Source: Linnemannia schmuckeri
Lineage: Eukaryota > Mortierellomycota > Mortierellomycetes > Mortierellales > Mortierellaceae
NCBI GenBank assembly: GCA_029449235.1
Contig: JANATG010000015.1
Location: 248,001 to 312,000, forward strand
Direction of reading: 5' to 3'
Length of the DNA stretch: 64,000 bases
Shown: in pieces, positions 33,633 to 46,400 of the stretch
Layout of the letters: each line of letters starts with the position of its first letter
Position numbering within the stretch: the first letter of the stretch is position 1
Made by a program: the position numbers and the translations under genes
The notes under the pieces: model-generated
Database searches by the model: none
The model's input: the letters and a program-made list of their open reading frames with translations, nothing else
What the model was told of the DNA's origin: nothing

Positions 33633-33856
33633 GATGCCATGCTACATAAACACTATGAATCTGAATTTTCTTTTCCCTTCCTTTGTTTTTCCTATGCGCC
33701 CATTTGCTCTTGCAGGAAACGCCGATTCCCTCAAGCAGCACTGATTTGTGAGCACACACAAACAGACATACACATAGAGTAGATCTCACCACGCCATACT
33801 CACATACAACAGCAAAAAAGACATCCGCGCTATAAAGGTGCGATCTCAGCCACAAA

Positions 33857-35132
33857 ATGCACCATTATTCCTCCACTGCCAACAAGCTACCCTCCGGAGC
33901 CGAGGACGAGAGCAGCCCCCTCTTTGTCCCTTCTTCCTCCTCTTCCGCCGCCGCCAACCCCCCGTCTCCGCAGCAGACAAAGGTCCACACCCGCTCGTCC
34001 TCCCCCGCAGGTTCCCAATACCAATCCGTCAGCAGGTCTCCCTCTCCGAAAAAAAAGCAGCCAAGCCCTCGTCCTGACGACATTAATCGCGACGACGCCG
34101 AATATTCTCTCCCTGGCTCTGGTTCCGGCTCTTCTACATCTTCAACATCCTCGTCCTCAGAAAACGAAGACGAACAAGCCGCTACCGCTGACCATACCAG
34201 ACTCCAGCGACCTAACCACCCACATCGTCGCCATCGTCACCACCATCGACACACCCGAGTCCAGAAAATGCTTGCCGTCGTTGCTCAGCTCGGACTTTTC
34301 ATTTATTTTGGGGCTTTGACTGGTGTCCTAACCAAGGCTCCTTGGGTTTATCCTTATTCATGGCATCCAATTTGTATGGGACTCTATGGATTTGTTGCCA
34401 CTGAAGGTGAGTTTGCTTTGATTGTCTCACGGTTGAACAAGCGACGAGGATGACAACAGCAATACCAGCAACCTCTTGCAACCCTGATGATATGGACGAA
34501 ATGCATTCTATCCACCCCTCAGAAAGAGAAAATGCGTCCTTGAATAAATTGCTCGTTTGTTGTCACTTTATAAATCTCGACTGACAAATATTTGTTCCTA
34601 TTCCATTCTTCGTTCTGGACCACCCACCACAACCCTTGTTCCATTAGGTATCCTCCTTCTGCAACCAAGTGAAAAGGGAAAACAGAGGGCACTGGCAAGG
34701 ACAGTTCACGGATTGCTCTTGTCGTTGGCACTCGTGAGTGCCATCATCGGGTTTTGGGCCATCTACGTCAACAAGGACAGGTTGGGCAAGGAACATTTCC
34801 ACACTAGCCACGCGTATCTTGGTTGCGCTGCTGTCTTTGTCTTTGCACTCCAGGTCTTCTTTGGACTTTCGGTCGCCTATGCACCCAAAGCGCTTTACAG
34901 GAGGATCGGGCAAGCCAAGATTACGCGTATTCACCGTGTCACAGGCTATATCTCGATCTCGTTGGTCTGGGGTACTCTTTGGCTAGCGATTGTCACCAAT
35001 TGGGTCAAGAAGAACTTTGACCAGGAGTGGATTTTCTACTTGGGATTGGGTATGGTAGCAGTTGGATTGGTTGGCCAGATTACTCCTTCGCGACTTTACT
35101 TGACGCCAAAACGAACTTCTGTAGCCCCTTGA
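33857..35132 (+). CDS. Cytochrome b561-domain transmembrane protein (putative ferric/ascorbate-type reductase)
   Basis: Two exons (33857-34406, 34648-35132) join in phase to 344 residues. About 135 N-terminal residues are Ser/Pro-rich, disordered and end in a His/Arg-rich stretch. The membrane domain follows with about six spans. Four regularly spaced His fit the two haem ligand pairs of b561: His170 (YSWHPICMG), His204 (ARTVHGLLL), His238 (HTSHAYLG) and His279 (TRIHRVTGY). Family members pass electrons across a membrane, often reducing ferric iron or monodehydroascorbate; the compact form here resembles CYB561D2-like proteins. No DOMON or flavin domain is fused. Three iron-GATA consensus sites upstream fit a role in reductive iron handling, which is inference. 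Its 3' end is 164 bp from the sirtuin stop. Confidence 0.85.
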
Positions 35133-35296
35133 GCAACACCTTTTTTCGCAACCTTTGCATTATTCTCCCTACTTGGACCACGTTACATAAATGTCATAAT
35201 AAAGTACTCACACCCCTCTACGCCAGCGTGCGCATATCATTCATTCAATGACCCATGTGTGCATGAAAACAAACGTAGAAAGAACATAAAAAAGGA

Positions 35297-36412
35297 TCAC
35301 GAACCAACAACGTTCATGACTTGTTTACGACGCTTTATTACCCCAGGAATCTCACCTAGACCCAACTCTTGAGCAACCGCTTTGAGTAACAACGAACTGT
35401 TCTCGTCGTACCTTAGATCGGCGAGAGCGTCTCCCCGGGATTGACCGAGATTGATCATTGCTATAGGAATGCCCGTGTCCTTGGCAAGCTGGACCAGACG
35501 GAAGGCTGAAAAAGTGGCTAAGGAGGATCCGATGACGAGGAGACCGTTGGACTCGAGAATTGCTTGACTTGAAAATTCTTTTGTCGCTAGCGGAATGTTC
35601 TCGCCAAAGAACACGACGCTGGGCTTGTACTGACCGCTCCCACAACAGGAGCATGTAGGGTATTGGAAGGTGTGATAATCTAGTCCCTTGTTGTTGTTGG
35701 AATAACGTTGTTGTTGTTGGTGTTGTTGTTCGGGTGTCTTGAGTTCGACATCTCCGTCGGCGTTCATTCTAGTGTAAAGACGACTGGCACTCTGACTTTG
35801 AAGGAGATCATTCCACTCTGGATTGAGATCGGCCAGGACCTGCTGAAAGTCAGATCGGTCTTCCTCGTGACCGCAGGTCATACATTTGACACTGTGCAAG
35901 GTTCCATGAAGCTCAACGACATTCCTGGCGCCCGCCTTTTGGTGCAGTCCGTCGACGTTCTGGGTGATAAAGTTCCTGATGTAGCCTAAGTTTGACGATT
36001 CATGATTGCCCTTGTTATTCGGGTCAAGACTAGGGCCTTGTACGGCAACAGGTGATTGAAGTGCTGCGAGGGCGTAGTGGGTTGGGTTGGGTTCTGTGGT
36101 CAAGATAGGAGGAAAGCCTAAGAAGGAGCGGGCCCAGTAGCGGTGCCTGGCCTCGTCAGAGGCGACAAAAGCCTGGAAGAAGACAGGTTTGTAGTCTGGG
36201 TTGAGTGTATAGGTTCCACTTTCGCCACGATAGTCTGGGATGGCCGAGTCGGTCGAGACGCCGGCGCCGGTGAGGACTGTGATGTTGGAGCCCCCGTCAC
36301 GGAGGAAGGAGGCTAGTTCCTTAGACGCTGCTGTGAAAGGGATTCTTGTGGTGGCATCTGAGGCGGTCGATAGAGCCTTTGAGACCGATCGTAGGGATAT
36401 CCTGAGTTTCAT
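35297..36412 (-). CDS. SIRT4-like class II NAD-dependent sirtuin
   Basis: An intronless 371-residue frame. NAD-binding motifs are TGAGVSTDSAIPDYRG (about 48-63) and TQNVDGLHQKAG (150-161); the catalytic His is in VELHGTLH (about His169). The zinc site has CMTC (177-180) and, after a variable Gln-rich insertion, CSCC (254-257). FFGENIP and VIGSSLATFSAFRL complete the Rossmann fold. The N terminus is basic and hydroxylated without acidic residues for about 18 positions (MKLRISLRSVSKALSTAS), a plausible mitochondrial presequence. SIRT4 homologues remove acyl groups or transfer ADP-ribose in mitochondria. It is divergent from the CLASP-like gene, sharing a 583-bp promoter. The Gln/Asn-rich insert at about 229-242 is unusual but lies between the zinc Cys pairs, where length varies. 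Confidence 0.93.
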   Translation of the reverse strand: MKLRISLRSVSKALSTASDATTRIPFTAASKELASFLRDGGSNITVLTGAGVSTDSAIPDYRGESGTYTLNPDYKPVFFQAFVASDEARHRYWARSFLGFPPILTTEPNPTHYALAALQSPVAVQGPSLDPNNKGNHESSNLGYIRNFITQNVDGLHQKAGARNVVELHGTLHSVKCMTCGHEEDRSDFQQVLADLNPEWNDLLQSQSASRLYTRMNADGDVELKTPEQQHQQQQRYSNNNKGLDYHTFQYPTCSCCGSGQYKPSVVFFGENIPLATKEFSSQAILESNGLLVIGSSLATFSAFRLVQLAKDTGIPIAMINLGQSRGDALADLRYDENSSLLLKAVAQELGLGEIPGVIKRRKQVMNVVGS

Positions 36413-36995
36413 ATTTATGGATGTTGTTCCTGGGAAGAATGGGGAGTGTGAATGAGAATGTCAATAAGACAAGGTGCGAGGATCGGTGTACGTCAGTCAG
36501 AGAGGGTCCTTGCAGCAAGAAGCAAGAAGTAGGAATTATTAAGAGGGGGAGTGCGAAGCGGGAAGCTCTGGAGCAGAAGGAATTGTCAGAAGGAGAGCCT
36601 AAAACGAGATGGATGTGGAAAGCCACAACTTTCTCTTTTGTGTTTCCTGCTCCTTCACACGAGACTTCCTCCCTTTGTTGTTAACAGTTTGTTTTCCCTC
36701 ATTTTTTTGCTCCTTCACTTTCCTCCCCCTCTTATCCTTTCCTCACCTCGCATATCACAGCCATGACCGGCGACCAATAACACTTACTTCACACCCTCCT
36801 TTTCAGTTCCCTCTCTCTGTCTCTTACTCACTCATTCACACATTCGCCTTGTTCCTGCTGTGATCTCGCTCGTTGTTCCTCTCTCGTCCCTCCTGTCGTC
36901 ACTCTTACTCTACCTTACTTAGTGACTTCCACAAGTCAACCCACACACTACTCACCATTCTTCCCTCAGCCTCTTCCCAGCTCCCTTCCGCCACC
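36413..36995. promoter_or_regulatory. Shared divergent promoter, sirtuin / CLASP-like
   Basis: 583 bp between two starts, with a pyrimidine-rich stretch before the CLASP-like ATG (about 36690-36990). No GATA-iron or other motif recognised. Confidence 0.4.
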
Positions 36996-39894
36996 ATGCT
37001 CTCCTCCGGTGCGGCCACTTCGGTCAACCTCAACTACCACGACCTCGACAACATCCTCTCCCAGCCAGAGACAGAGCACAACTGGGCTCAAAAGGAGACC
37101 GCCATAAAAACCATCGGCTCCGCCTGCCATGTCTCCATCGGCCACAACCAGGAGTATGTCGCCTTCATCAAGAGCCACCGCAAAGCCTTCTCTGAGTCTG
37201 TAAGTCCATCTCTTGTCTTCCAAATAAGCAACAGCAACAACAACAACGGGCAACGAATAGCGAACAACCTGAAGCTCTCACTACACAAGCCTGTGGCTCA
37301 CTGGCACTCACCACCACTAGATTCTATTTCGGTTTTATGCAAAACATTCTCATACATATATAGCTCCTCACCGAACGAACCCGTCTATCAGGAGCGGCAT
37401 GTGAGCTCGTTGAGAAGTTATCAACGTCGATGGGTCGCGACTTTGGCCTGCACTTTCCTGACCTCTTTACGCCTGCCCTTCTCAAGGTGTGTGCCAGGAC
37501 AAACAAGGTCATGGTCACACGTGCTGTCAAGGCACTCCAGAGTATGATCAGCGCTGGCTGCCTCCCAACACTTCCCAAGGCTTGTCAGGCGTTTGCAACA
37601 AACAACAAGACGCTTAGGATTGCTTGTATCGGTTTGATTGCCTCCTGTATTGCTCAGTTTTCGAGTCAGGAGCTTGAAGCCTACCTAGGCTCGTTTGAGC
37701 CCGTGCTGAAAGAGGGTGTGTCTGACGCTGCACCCGAGGTGAGAGATACCAGCCGCAAGTCCTTCAAGGTTTATGCACAAAAGTTTCCAGAGAGGTCATC
37801 TGTGTAAGTAACATTCATACATTGCGGTATTTTTTTTATTTTATTTTATTTTATTTTATGTATGCTTGTTTATTTCTCAGCAGCAACAGCAGCCGCAATG
37901 CAAATTGTCCTACACTATACCCCCAGAGGCGAGCCGCAAGTGCTGTATCATTTCAGTAGTACCATCATATTGGTGGTGGTGAGGCAATGGCTCTTGTGTT
38001 GATCCTGTTCCTGGCACTCCTCTGAGCTATTTTTTTGTCTGAAAAAAACTTGATCTTAGTTTACTATCCCTCATTTTCTTTGTTGTTGCCTCTCCTCTCT
38101 CTCTACTCCCTCGCTCTCTGTCTCTCACTCCTTCCTTCCTTCCTTCTCTCCTTCCTGCCCCTCCCTCCTTTCTTTCCTTTTCACTTTCATATCCATACTT
38201 TTCATTTACCTCCTATTCAGTCAGTCAGCCAGTCCACTAACATCGTCTTGATATGGACTCCTTTCCTCGCTTGCCCACTTCCTCAATCGAACTTTAGGTT
38301 GGCTGCAACACTGCCTGGAAGCGTGCTCAAGTACCTCTTGCCTGATGCGAGATCATCAGCATCCCTGGTCAGACCAACAACTGGCCGTATTACTCCTACT
38401 TCGGGTCGTACAGAAGGATCAGGAGAGTTGAGCCGTCAACAGTCGAGTCGGGAGGGATTAAGTAGAACAGTACCTAGCAGGATCGGACCTGTCAGAGCAC
38501 GAACCACCGCAGCTGCCGAACAGTCCTCAACTTCGTTCAAGACCACAGTCAGTAGCACCCCACATGCTGCTCCCTCCAGCCAGTCTTACGGATACGGTGC
38601 TAGCCAGACTGCGCCAGCTCAATCATCGTCTCCTCATCTGGGACGGAGTCATGGACTACCAAGTAGGACTGGATCTTTATCAGACACTTCCGATCACTCT
38701 GGACACTCCAGTCTTCGTATGGGAGCACAACGCAGTCGTACCTTGAGCAGCAACAGCTTGACTTCCACCTCCATGTATCAGCGCACACCTTCTATCAACC
38801 TCGCAACTCACGGAGGACCTCAGCGATTGGTTCCTTCGAACAACTCTTACGGCTCTGATTCCGCAAAGCCTGTTCGACCCAGCACCCTTTCCACTCGCCT
38901 ATCGAAGACTGAACCTTCTTCAAAAGGGAGTAGGCTATCAATCATATCCACTCACGGCCCCTTAACGGAAAGGGAACCGATGAGTGCGAGTGAGCGTGCC
39001 AAGGCGTATTCGGCCAGCTTGAAGAACGAGATGGCCAGCCGTCGTGCCGGTGATATGGGGATGAGGACCAACGCGAGTTCAAGGAGAGTTGTTACGGACC
39101 CTCCAGGATATGGCGTTTACGGACCTGCTACTACTATCTCGACCCCTGCCAGTTCGACAACCAGCACTCCTCCTGTTTCAGCAGCGACCTCCACCACCTC
39201 TGTTTCTCCTGCGTCGTCTTCATCCACTTCGCCTACGACTGCCCACTCGCCTCACCACGACCAACTGTTCTCGTCATTCAGAGCACCTGCCAGCCCTCAT
39301 GTCGCATCCTCACCCCCAGAATCGTGCGCCTCCCCCGACTATAGGCACTCTACCCCACCCTCGTCCCAGCACTCTGATGAAAACGCACATGCAGTGCCTC
39401 TCTCGCCAACCAGGATGGCTCAGGTTTCTCTTGAAGGTTCTATGGAGCCCCAGCCACTTGGCGCCTCAGGATCTCCCTTCCACTCGCGCGAGTCCTCTCA
39501 GGAACCTCATTTGGGACACCACAGCTCTCGACACTCGAGTCACCATGGATCGCCTCATCTGCGTGAGACGGCCCATGCAGAGGTCCATCATGAATTTGAG
39601 TTTTCCGAACCCGGTATGGATGCTGACAAGGACCACGATATGACCGTTCCGGATCACGAGAGTCTGTTTGGCAACACTGCCAACTACCTCCAGACGGAAC
39701 AGGAGATCTCTGCACTGCAACAGCAGACGGGTGACAAGAGTGTTTTTATGGAGGAGGACCCCCGATCAATAGACCACGACCAATTGGCAGTGAAGGCCTA
39801 TGCGGATGATTACGAAGCCTCGCTTGCCGCCGCTTCTTGCTCCTCGACCTCGCTAACCTCGAGTGTTGAAGGCGAGAAGTCGTATGCTGAATGA
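36996..39894 (+). CDS. CLASP-family TOG-domain microtubule-associated protein
   Basis: Three exons (36996-37199, 37364-37803, 38298-39894) join in phase to 746 residues. Residues 1 to about 235 form one HEAT-repeat TOG domain of the CLASP_N type: NWAQKETAIKTIGS, GAACELVEKLSTSMG, KVCARTNKVMVTRAVKALQ, DAAPEVRDTSRKSFKVYAQ. CLASPs bind tubulin and microtubule plus ends and promote rescue. The remaining 500 residues are Ser/Thr/Pro/Arg-rich, as in the microtubule-binding linkers of CLASP, Stu1 and Cls1, with His-rich stretches late. I see no second TOG and no C-terminal CLIP-interacting domain, so the protein is shorter than canonical CLASPs (over 1000 residues). The 494-nt second intron is pyrimidine-rich and contains a TTTTA repeat. 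It ends 170 bp before RRP6. Confidence 0.8.
37830..37858. repeat. TTTTA pentanucleotide repeat in an intron
   Basis: About five copies of TTTTA/ATTTT in the second intron of the CLASP-like gene. Confidence 0.8.
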
Positions 39895-40064
39895 ATACAC
39901 GCACATACACATAAATAATAAACGAGTTGAAAATTAGCTAAGCCACACAAGCATTTCTTTTTTTTTTTTTTTTTGGTACAACTGTAAAGGTGTTGCTGGT
40001 GCAAGTGTTGTTTGTACTTTGTCTTCCTCCTCACTTGACAGAACACACACCTCAAAAAGATCAC

Positions 40065-43000
40065 ATGGCGACAACAAAGGATATCATCGCCGACTTTGAG
40101 GCATGGCAGACCAAGCTTTTCCAGACACTCGTCAAGGCAACCAAGGCAGCCAATGCCATCCCTGCAGGCGATGTCTCCTTCTACAAAACACTCGATCGTG
40201 ACTTTGCCAACAACATGAAGGAAGCCTCAATCTCGACCCTCGACATGTGCAACGGCATCCTGCGTCAGGCTGGTGGACAGGGCGTTGAGGAACTCAAGGA
40301 CGGCGATGATATGAAGGACCGTTTCGATATTGTCGTTGATGTTGTCGATAACATGTTGGAGAAAGTGGTATGCTTTAGAAGGGAGCTTGTGATGTTCTGG
40401 TGTCTTGCTGTCGGATGAAGTTGATCCTTGACAGGAATGAAGGTATTGTATACTTACTAGAACATATATGATTCTCTGTTTGATAGGATGTTGTTATGGA
40501 TGAGATGAAGGCGCCAAAAAAGAAGGGTAGCGCACCCATCGCACAGAGTGCACCCGTCGTTGCTCTCGCCAAAGTAAGAACAGGAAACTATAATGTCATC
40601 AATTGAACGTTGTCCAGCAAAGGACATGAACGCCACACTCATCTTCTTTTATCATACAATTAATAGAGTAACAAGTTGGAGTACAAGTTGATTCACGCCC
40701 AGAACATTGCTCGCCCCCAACTTCGATTTCCAGACCCCGTCGACAATTCCTCAACACCCTTTGTCCGGAAGATCACCTATAAGCCCAACGCCAAGGTCGA
40801 TCTCAACTATGGCATGGACCTCAACAGTAACACACCTTCAGAATTAATCGAACAACCTCACCCATACGAATACGAGATCAAGCATCTGGAGTACCCCGAA
40901 CATATGTTTGAACAGCGCCCCGAACAACTCTACCACCCGTTCGACACCACCTCGGCGATTTGGGTCGAGACCGAGGAGGAGCTCAAGGAGATGTGCAAGT
41001 CATTGGAGGTGCAGCGGGAGATTGCTATTGATCTGGAGCACCATGATTACCGGTCATTCCAGGGTTTCGTCTGTTTGATGCAGATCTCGACGCGCGATCA
41101 GGATTATATTATCGACACATTGGAGCTCAGGGGTTCCTTGCATCTGTTGAACCAGGCATTTACGGATCCCAAGATTGTCAAGGTCTTCCATGGTGCCGAC
41201 CACGATATCATTTGGTTGCAGCGGGATTTTGGAGTCTATATCGTCAACCTTTTTGATACCTACCACGCCACCAAACTTCTTGGTAATTTATTCCGCCCAT
41301 CTTTTAGTATTGTGTGTTTTGCAGGCATCGTTTTTCTTTGTGGTTACTTGCGCATTATATTAACTGCCAGTCTTTCCCTTTGATCACTATAGAATTTGGC
41401 GCACACTCATTGGCACATTTGCTCAAACTCTACGCGGACTACGATGCGGACAAGAGATACCAGCTTGCAGACTGGCGTATTCGGTAAGCTTTATGCAGGA
41501 TATATACTCTTTATGTTATGACAGAAACGTTGTTTATTAGGCATGTGGATGTTGAAACTAACATGCTCAAAAATATCGCTACAAATAATTGTATAGGCCA
41601 TTGCCAAAGGAGATGCTCAACTATGCACGATCGGATACCCATTTCTTGCTGTATGTGTACGATCGGATGAGGAACGCACTTTTGGACAAGTCCAACCCCG
41701 TTACACACAATCTCCTGCGCGCAACACTTCAACGGTCAGCCGAAACCTCACTCAAACGCCACACCAAGGAGATCTACGATGCTGAAGGTGGGGATGGACC
41801 TGGTGGGTGGAGGAACTTGTACTCTAAGTGGAACCGTGCTCTCAATGGCCAACAGTTTGCGGTCTTCAAGGCTGTCCATGCCTGGCGTGATCAGATGGCC
41901 CGTGAGGAGGATGAGAGCATTCGATATGTGCTGCCCAACCATATGATGTTTACACTTGCCGAGAAGATGCCTGAGGAATCTGCCGCTGTGTTGGCGTGCT
42001 GTAATCCTGTTCCGCCACCTGTTAGAATGCATGCCACTGATTTGGCCCTGTTGATTGCTCAGACAAAGTCGCGTGTGACCTCTTTGGCGGCCAGTCAGAA
42101 GGTTGTTGAGATTCAGGTCCCTGTTCATGTACGGTTCGACCCCAAGACTGGACTTCAGGGAACCGACGAGGCAAAGTCGTTAGCAGATGCGCATGTTCCT
42201 ACTTCTGCTCCTGCCGCAAAGGCCACTACATCTTCAAGCCAAAACGGCAAGTCGCTGATTGCCTCGTCCTCGTCCATGTTCCAGTCGACAATGGGTCCTA
42301 TCGCCAACAGACCCATAGTCGACCCTACGCTGTTCATGGCCACGCGTTCAGGAATGTTTGGCGATATGTCGTCGTCCAAGGTCTCGAAGGAGGCGCAGGA
42401 GGCTGCAGAGAGGGCTTCAAGGATCATGTACGAGCTCTCTGTCCAGCGGGAGTCCGCGGCTCCTGTCTTCAAGGAGATTGACAGCGTCGTACAGGTTCAG
42501 ACTGAGCCTGTTGCCAAGGAGGCAGTCCCAGCAGTGGATGAAGAGGAGGTTGTGTTTGTCCCTCAGGAGGAGCGTGCTACCAAGAAGCGTACAGATGTCT
42601 TGTTGTTGAATACAATGTCCAAGAAGCGCTCTCGAGCCTTGGATGAGGATCGCGCCGAGTTGAGGAAGGAGGAGCAAGAGACTGAGGGCGAGACTGCTTC
42701 GGGAGCTTCGAGCACAGTAGAGGGTGGCGAGAACGATGATGTGGTCGAGATTAAGAAGAAAAAGAAATCCCAGAAGGAGAAGAAGGCCACTTCATCTTTG
42801 TCCGCAACGCCTGCCTCGTCGGCTCCTGGAACTGACAACGAGGAGGATGGTTTCCAGCCCTTTGATTACAGCACGGCTCAGTCGGTCGTTGATGGAACGA
42901 TTGATGATGCGATCAACAAGAAGAGGAAGAAGCAGAGAAAGCAGGCTCCCGCCGCCAGCGCACCTCCCGCACGTAAGTTACAACATCCATTCGCAGTTGA

Positions 43001-43185
43001 TATTATGATGCTTTTATTCTGAAGTATGCACTAATTAACCACATCCTTTATATTTCATTCTTTCGATGATAGCGTTCGATCCTTACAACAAGTTAGAGGA
43101 AAAGAAGGAGCTCCAGAGAAAGGACGCCACCTTCTCCCGTGCTCCCAAGTCTGGTTCGCGCAGTATGAGCTATGCTCGCAAGTAG
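40065..43185 (+). CDS. RRP6: RRP6/EXOSC10 nuclear exosome 3'-5' exoribonuclease
   Basis: Six exons (40065-40367, 40487-40573, 40667-41282, 41393-41483, 41597-42972, 43073-43185) join in phase to 861 residues. The N terminus (about 1-110) is a PMC2NT domain, the Rrp47/C1D-binding helical region. The DEDD-Y nuclease follows with Asp252 and Glu254 (IAIDLEHHDY), Asp310 (GADHDIIWLQRDFG), Tyr375 and Asp379 (NYARSDTHFLL); spacings equal those of yeast Rrp6. An HRDC domain follows at about 430-515 (FAVFKAVHAWRDQMA, LPNHMMFTLAEKMP). The C terminus is Lys/Glu-rich with basic clusters (KKKKSQKEKK, KKRKKQRK), likely nuclear localisation and exosome-lasso regions. It trims snRNA, snoRNA and rRNA precursors and degrades nuclear transcripts. 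All catalytic residues are intact. Confidence 0.96.
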
Positions 43186-43409
43186 ACTCCTTGTCCTTTC
43201 ATAAAGGGGCTTCTTTTTTTTTTTTCTTATCATCTTGCGAGGTTAGCTTTATTCATATTTGAGAAGAAAAAAGAAAAAAGAAAAAGCGGAAAAAAAAAAA
43301 AAAAAAAAAAAAAAAAAAGCAAAAGCCAAAAAAGAAAAAAATAGAATAAAAGCATTGCATGGCATTTTTCAAACACGTATAACTTTGAAAGAAAACTGAA
43401 CTGTAGAGC

Positions 43410-46400
43410 TTAAACAAGCTCGAGGACTTTGATGACACCAGTACTGTTGGCTGCGAGAAGGATGTTGTTCGATGTGTTCTTCTTCCAGCAGACAGAGCTC
43501 ACAAACTGAGATGGGTCTTCATCCGCTGTGTCTTCGCCCTATATCGATCGAGATAAGATCAAGACACTATTAATTGTTTGGTTCACCATGGACAGCAAAT
43601 GGAAAGCAAACAATCTACAATGGACACTTGATACTTACAGTGACAGGATTCGAGTTGCCGAATTTAACAGTGATGACAGGGTCGCGGAGCTCCTTGTAGT
43701 AGGTGTACACAGCATTGTTCTCGCTTCCACAGGAGATCCAGTCACCCGACGCGCTTAGTCCAACAAAATTTTTCTCGTTCACATGGCCCACAAAAGTTCT
43801 TGCACAGTTCATCCTCTGAGTACTCCATAGTTTGAGCGTGCTGTCCGTCGACGCCGAAACAAGCTCATCTCTGCTCAAAAACTTGACATATGAGACCGCC
43901 TTCCGATGACCCTTGAACACAAACAGTGGTTCACTGGCCTTGCGCAAGTCGTAGTAGTGAATGTGGTGATCCGCGCTTCCAAATGCAATGTGGTTGCTGC
44001 TCTCCGGGTTGAACTTAACGCAGCAAATGTTTGCCTTGCTCACAATCGTGCAAACAGACGCCTTGTGGTTGGTTGACCAGATCTTGACCTTGGTGTCGTC
44101 ACTGCCGCTCGCCAAGCGTGTTGGGTCTGTCCGCGAGAAATCGACACTCCAAGCTCGCTTTTCGTGCTCGTCGTAGTTGAGCGTGTTGACCCCTGTCTGT
44201 GCATCCCACAACGACACAATTCCCTCGTAGTCCGAGCTAGCAATCTGTGACTTGATATACGAGTTCCATGACAAACAACTATAGCAGGCCAGTTAGAGGA
44301 TGAAAGCGTTGTTAGCTTGCTGAATTACAAAATTTACTTCATTTTTTGAAAAGCATCGACAGTTGGCGCCGAACAAATGCTGTACCTGATCTTACTCCTG
44401 CACATCATCTCTCGCACCGGATAATGAAGAACCGAGGTGATCGGCTTCTTGTTAGAACTGTACCGGGATGGGCGCGACAGTGAACCACCAGCTTCATAAG
44501 TCTCTGTCGGATCATCGTCCCTAAGACTGGTGCCTGCAAGTCCTGACTTTTCAATGCAGCCATACTCAAAGATTTTGATCTTTTTGGTTACGCCCGCTGT
44601 TGCAAAGTACTCATCGTCCCGATCAAACTCCATTGAAGAGACGATCGAGGACGTGTTGTAGATATCGCCATAGCGCAGCGTGTTGACGTGCTCAAAGTGG
44701 GAGAACTTGGTAAACTTGGAGATGGTCGAGCAAAAGCTCGAAAGCCCAGACTCTCGCCTCGTATCAGCTAGAATTATTAATATCCAAAAATAATGCGGAG
44801 CAATTTAGTAAGAGTGGACATATCAGCAAACAGGCAAGTCTGAATACCACAACAAGGTTTACTATCTACTTGACTTACAGGCGAGAGAGAAGTCAAAGTA
44901 GCATCGCTGTAAGTCTTCAAAGTGTTCCGCCACACGCTTCTTGTTGAAATTGACTTGTTTTGAAATCTTGAGGATTTGCATGTTGACTTCCGGTGTAACT
45001 CTTCCTGCAATCTTTTCGTCGCCACTTGTCTCGCGTTCCAATTGCTATGTTGTAGAAAACGAACCGGAAGCTTTCAACTTAGAACATAGCTTCACGAATG
45101 TGACATACAAACAAGTCTAGCCCATCGAAAATAACTCAAGTCGGCGAGTCTTACAGAATGACTCCTCTTGGAACCAGTCTGAGGAGGCACAGCCTCATCT
45201 TCTTCCTCTGACACTTCATTGGGCACCTGGACTCCTCCCAAGACACCCACGCCATCAAGCAATTCTTCTTCCTCGTCTTCAAGGCTCCTGGTCACTGCTT
45301 GGAAGCCACTATATTGCTTCAAAACGTCCAGCTTCTTTTCAGCCTTCCTGACATCCTCGTCTAAACACTCGATCTGCGCCTCAAGTCGTCGCTTAGCCTA
45401 AATGCAGGAAGAAAGGCTGAAGGTTAGGACGTGCTGCAAATGTGTTCTGCAGTAATCAGCAATGGCAAGGTATTCAGTCCTTGACGGTGAACTTGCCTCC
45501 TGCTTCTCTGCCCTGGTGTTCCTCAAGAAGTACAGAAGAACTTCAAGCTCAACTTGCTTGCTGTCGGCCTCCAATTTCCGCTTTTTTGCTTTCAGAGTCG
45601 ATAGCATGTTGTCGATTTCTAGAATGTGAATGAGAAAGATTCGACATGTTTAATTCAACGTGTGCTAAGGCGCGCTGTGATACTCATTTCTGCGAAATTG
45701 AATCCTGAAGCAAAGGCAGCATCGACTGACATACCTTCGGAAGTGTAATCGTTTTGATTCAAGATATCATGCCGCGACTTGGATCTTGGCTCAGCCACAT
45801 CGACATCGTCCAAAAGTCCAGCGGAGCGTTCAAATATGTTGTTTACTAATCCAATGTGGAAATTTTGATTAGTAAAGCGTTCGTTTCTATACAATGGCTA
45901 CACCTGTTTCTTTCTTCTCCTTTTCTTTGATCACTTTTCCTGTTTTCCTGGGCATTAGTATGCGCCGGGAAAAAAAATCTTTTCTAGTATGATCTGCTGT
46001 GTCTTCCTACGGGCTTGGATTGTCACTTACGTGAAAAGTTGGGGAAGATCTGGTCCCGTGTCAGTGCTCCTCGGCAGACAGGACAGTTTTGCTTGTCGCG
46101 AAGATGCTGCACAATGCAGGAGTAGCTATAAAACCATGATCAATTTCAAAATATGGCATGTGTGAGTGCGTGGGGGTGACGAATGCTGTTTAAGAGTTGG
46201 CCGTTTCGGTTTTTCGCTTTTTTTGTTTACGCAGTGTAATTGCTTTCACTTGTCAATTTACCAGAACGAGTGACCACAGCGCGTCATGAACACTTCTTTG
46301 ATGAGACTCAAGCAGATAGGGCTAAACATGAACAATGATGATACATATACAGTCTTGTTAGCAAATCAAACGAGGGATGGCCGAGAATCAAAGACAGTCA

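Larger units (their letters stand above)
32768..33856. promoter_or_regulatory. Divergent promoter, palmitoyltransferase / cytochrome b561
   Basis: 1.1 kb between two starts. It has a 32-T run (33038-33069), pyrimidine-rich sequence, and three perfect ATCWGATAA sites (32993, 33027, 33624). No coding signal. Confidence 0.5.
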
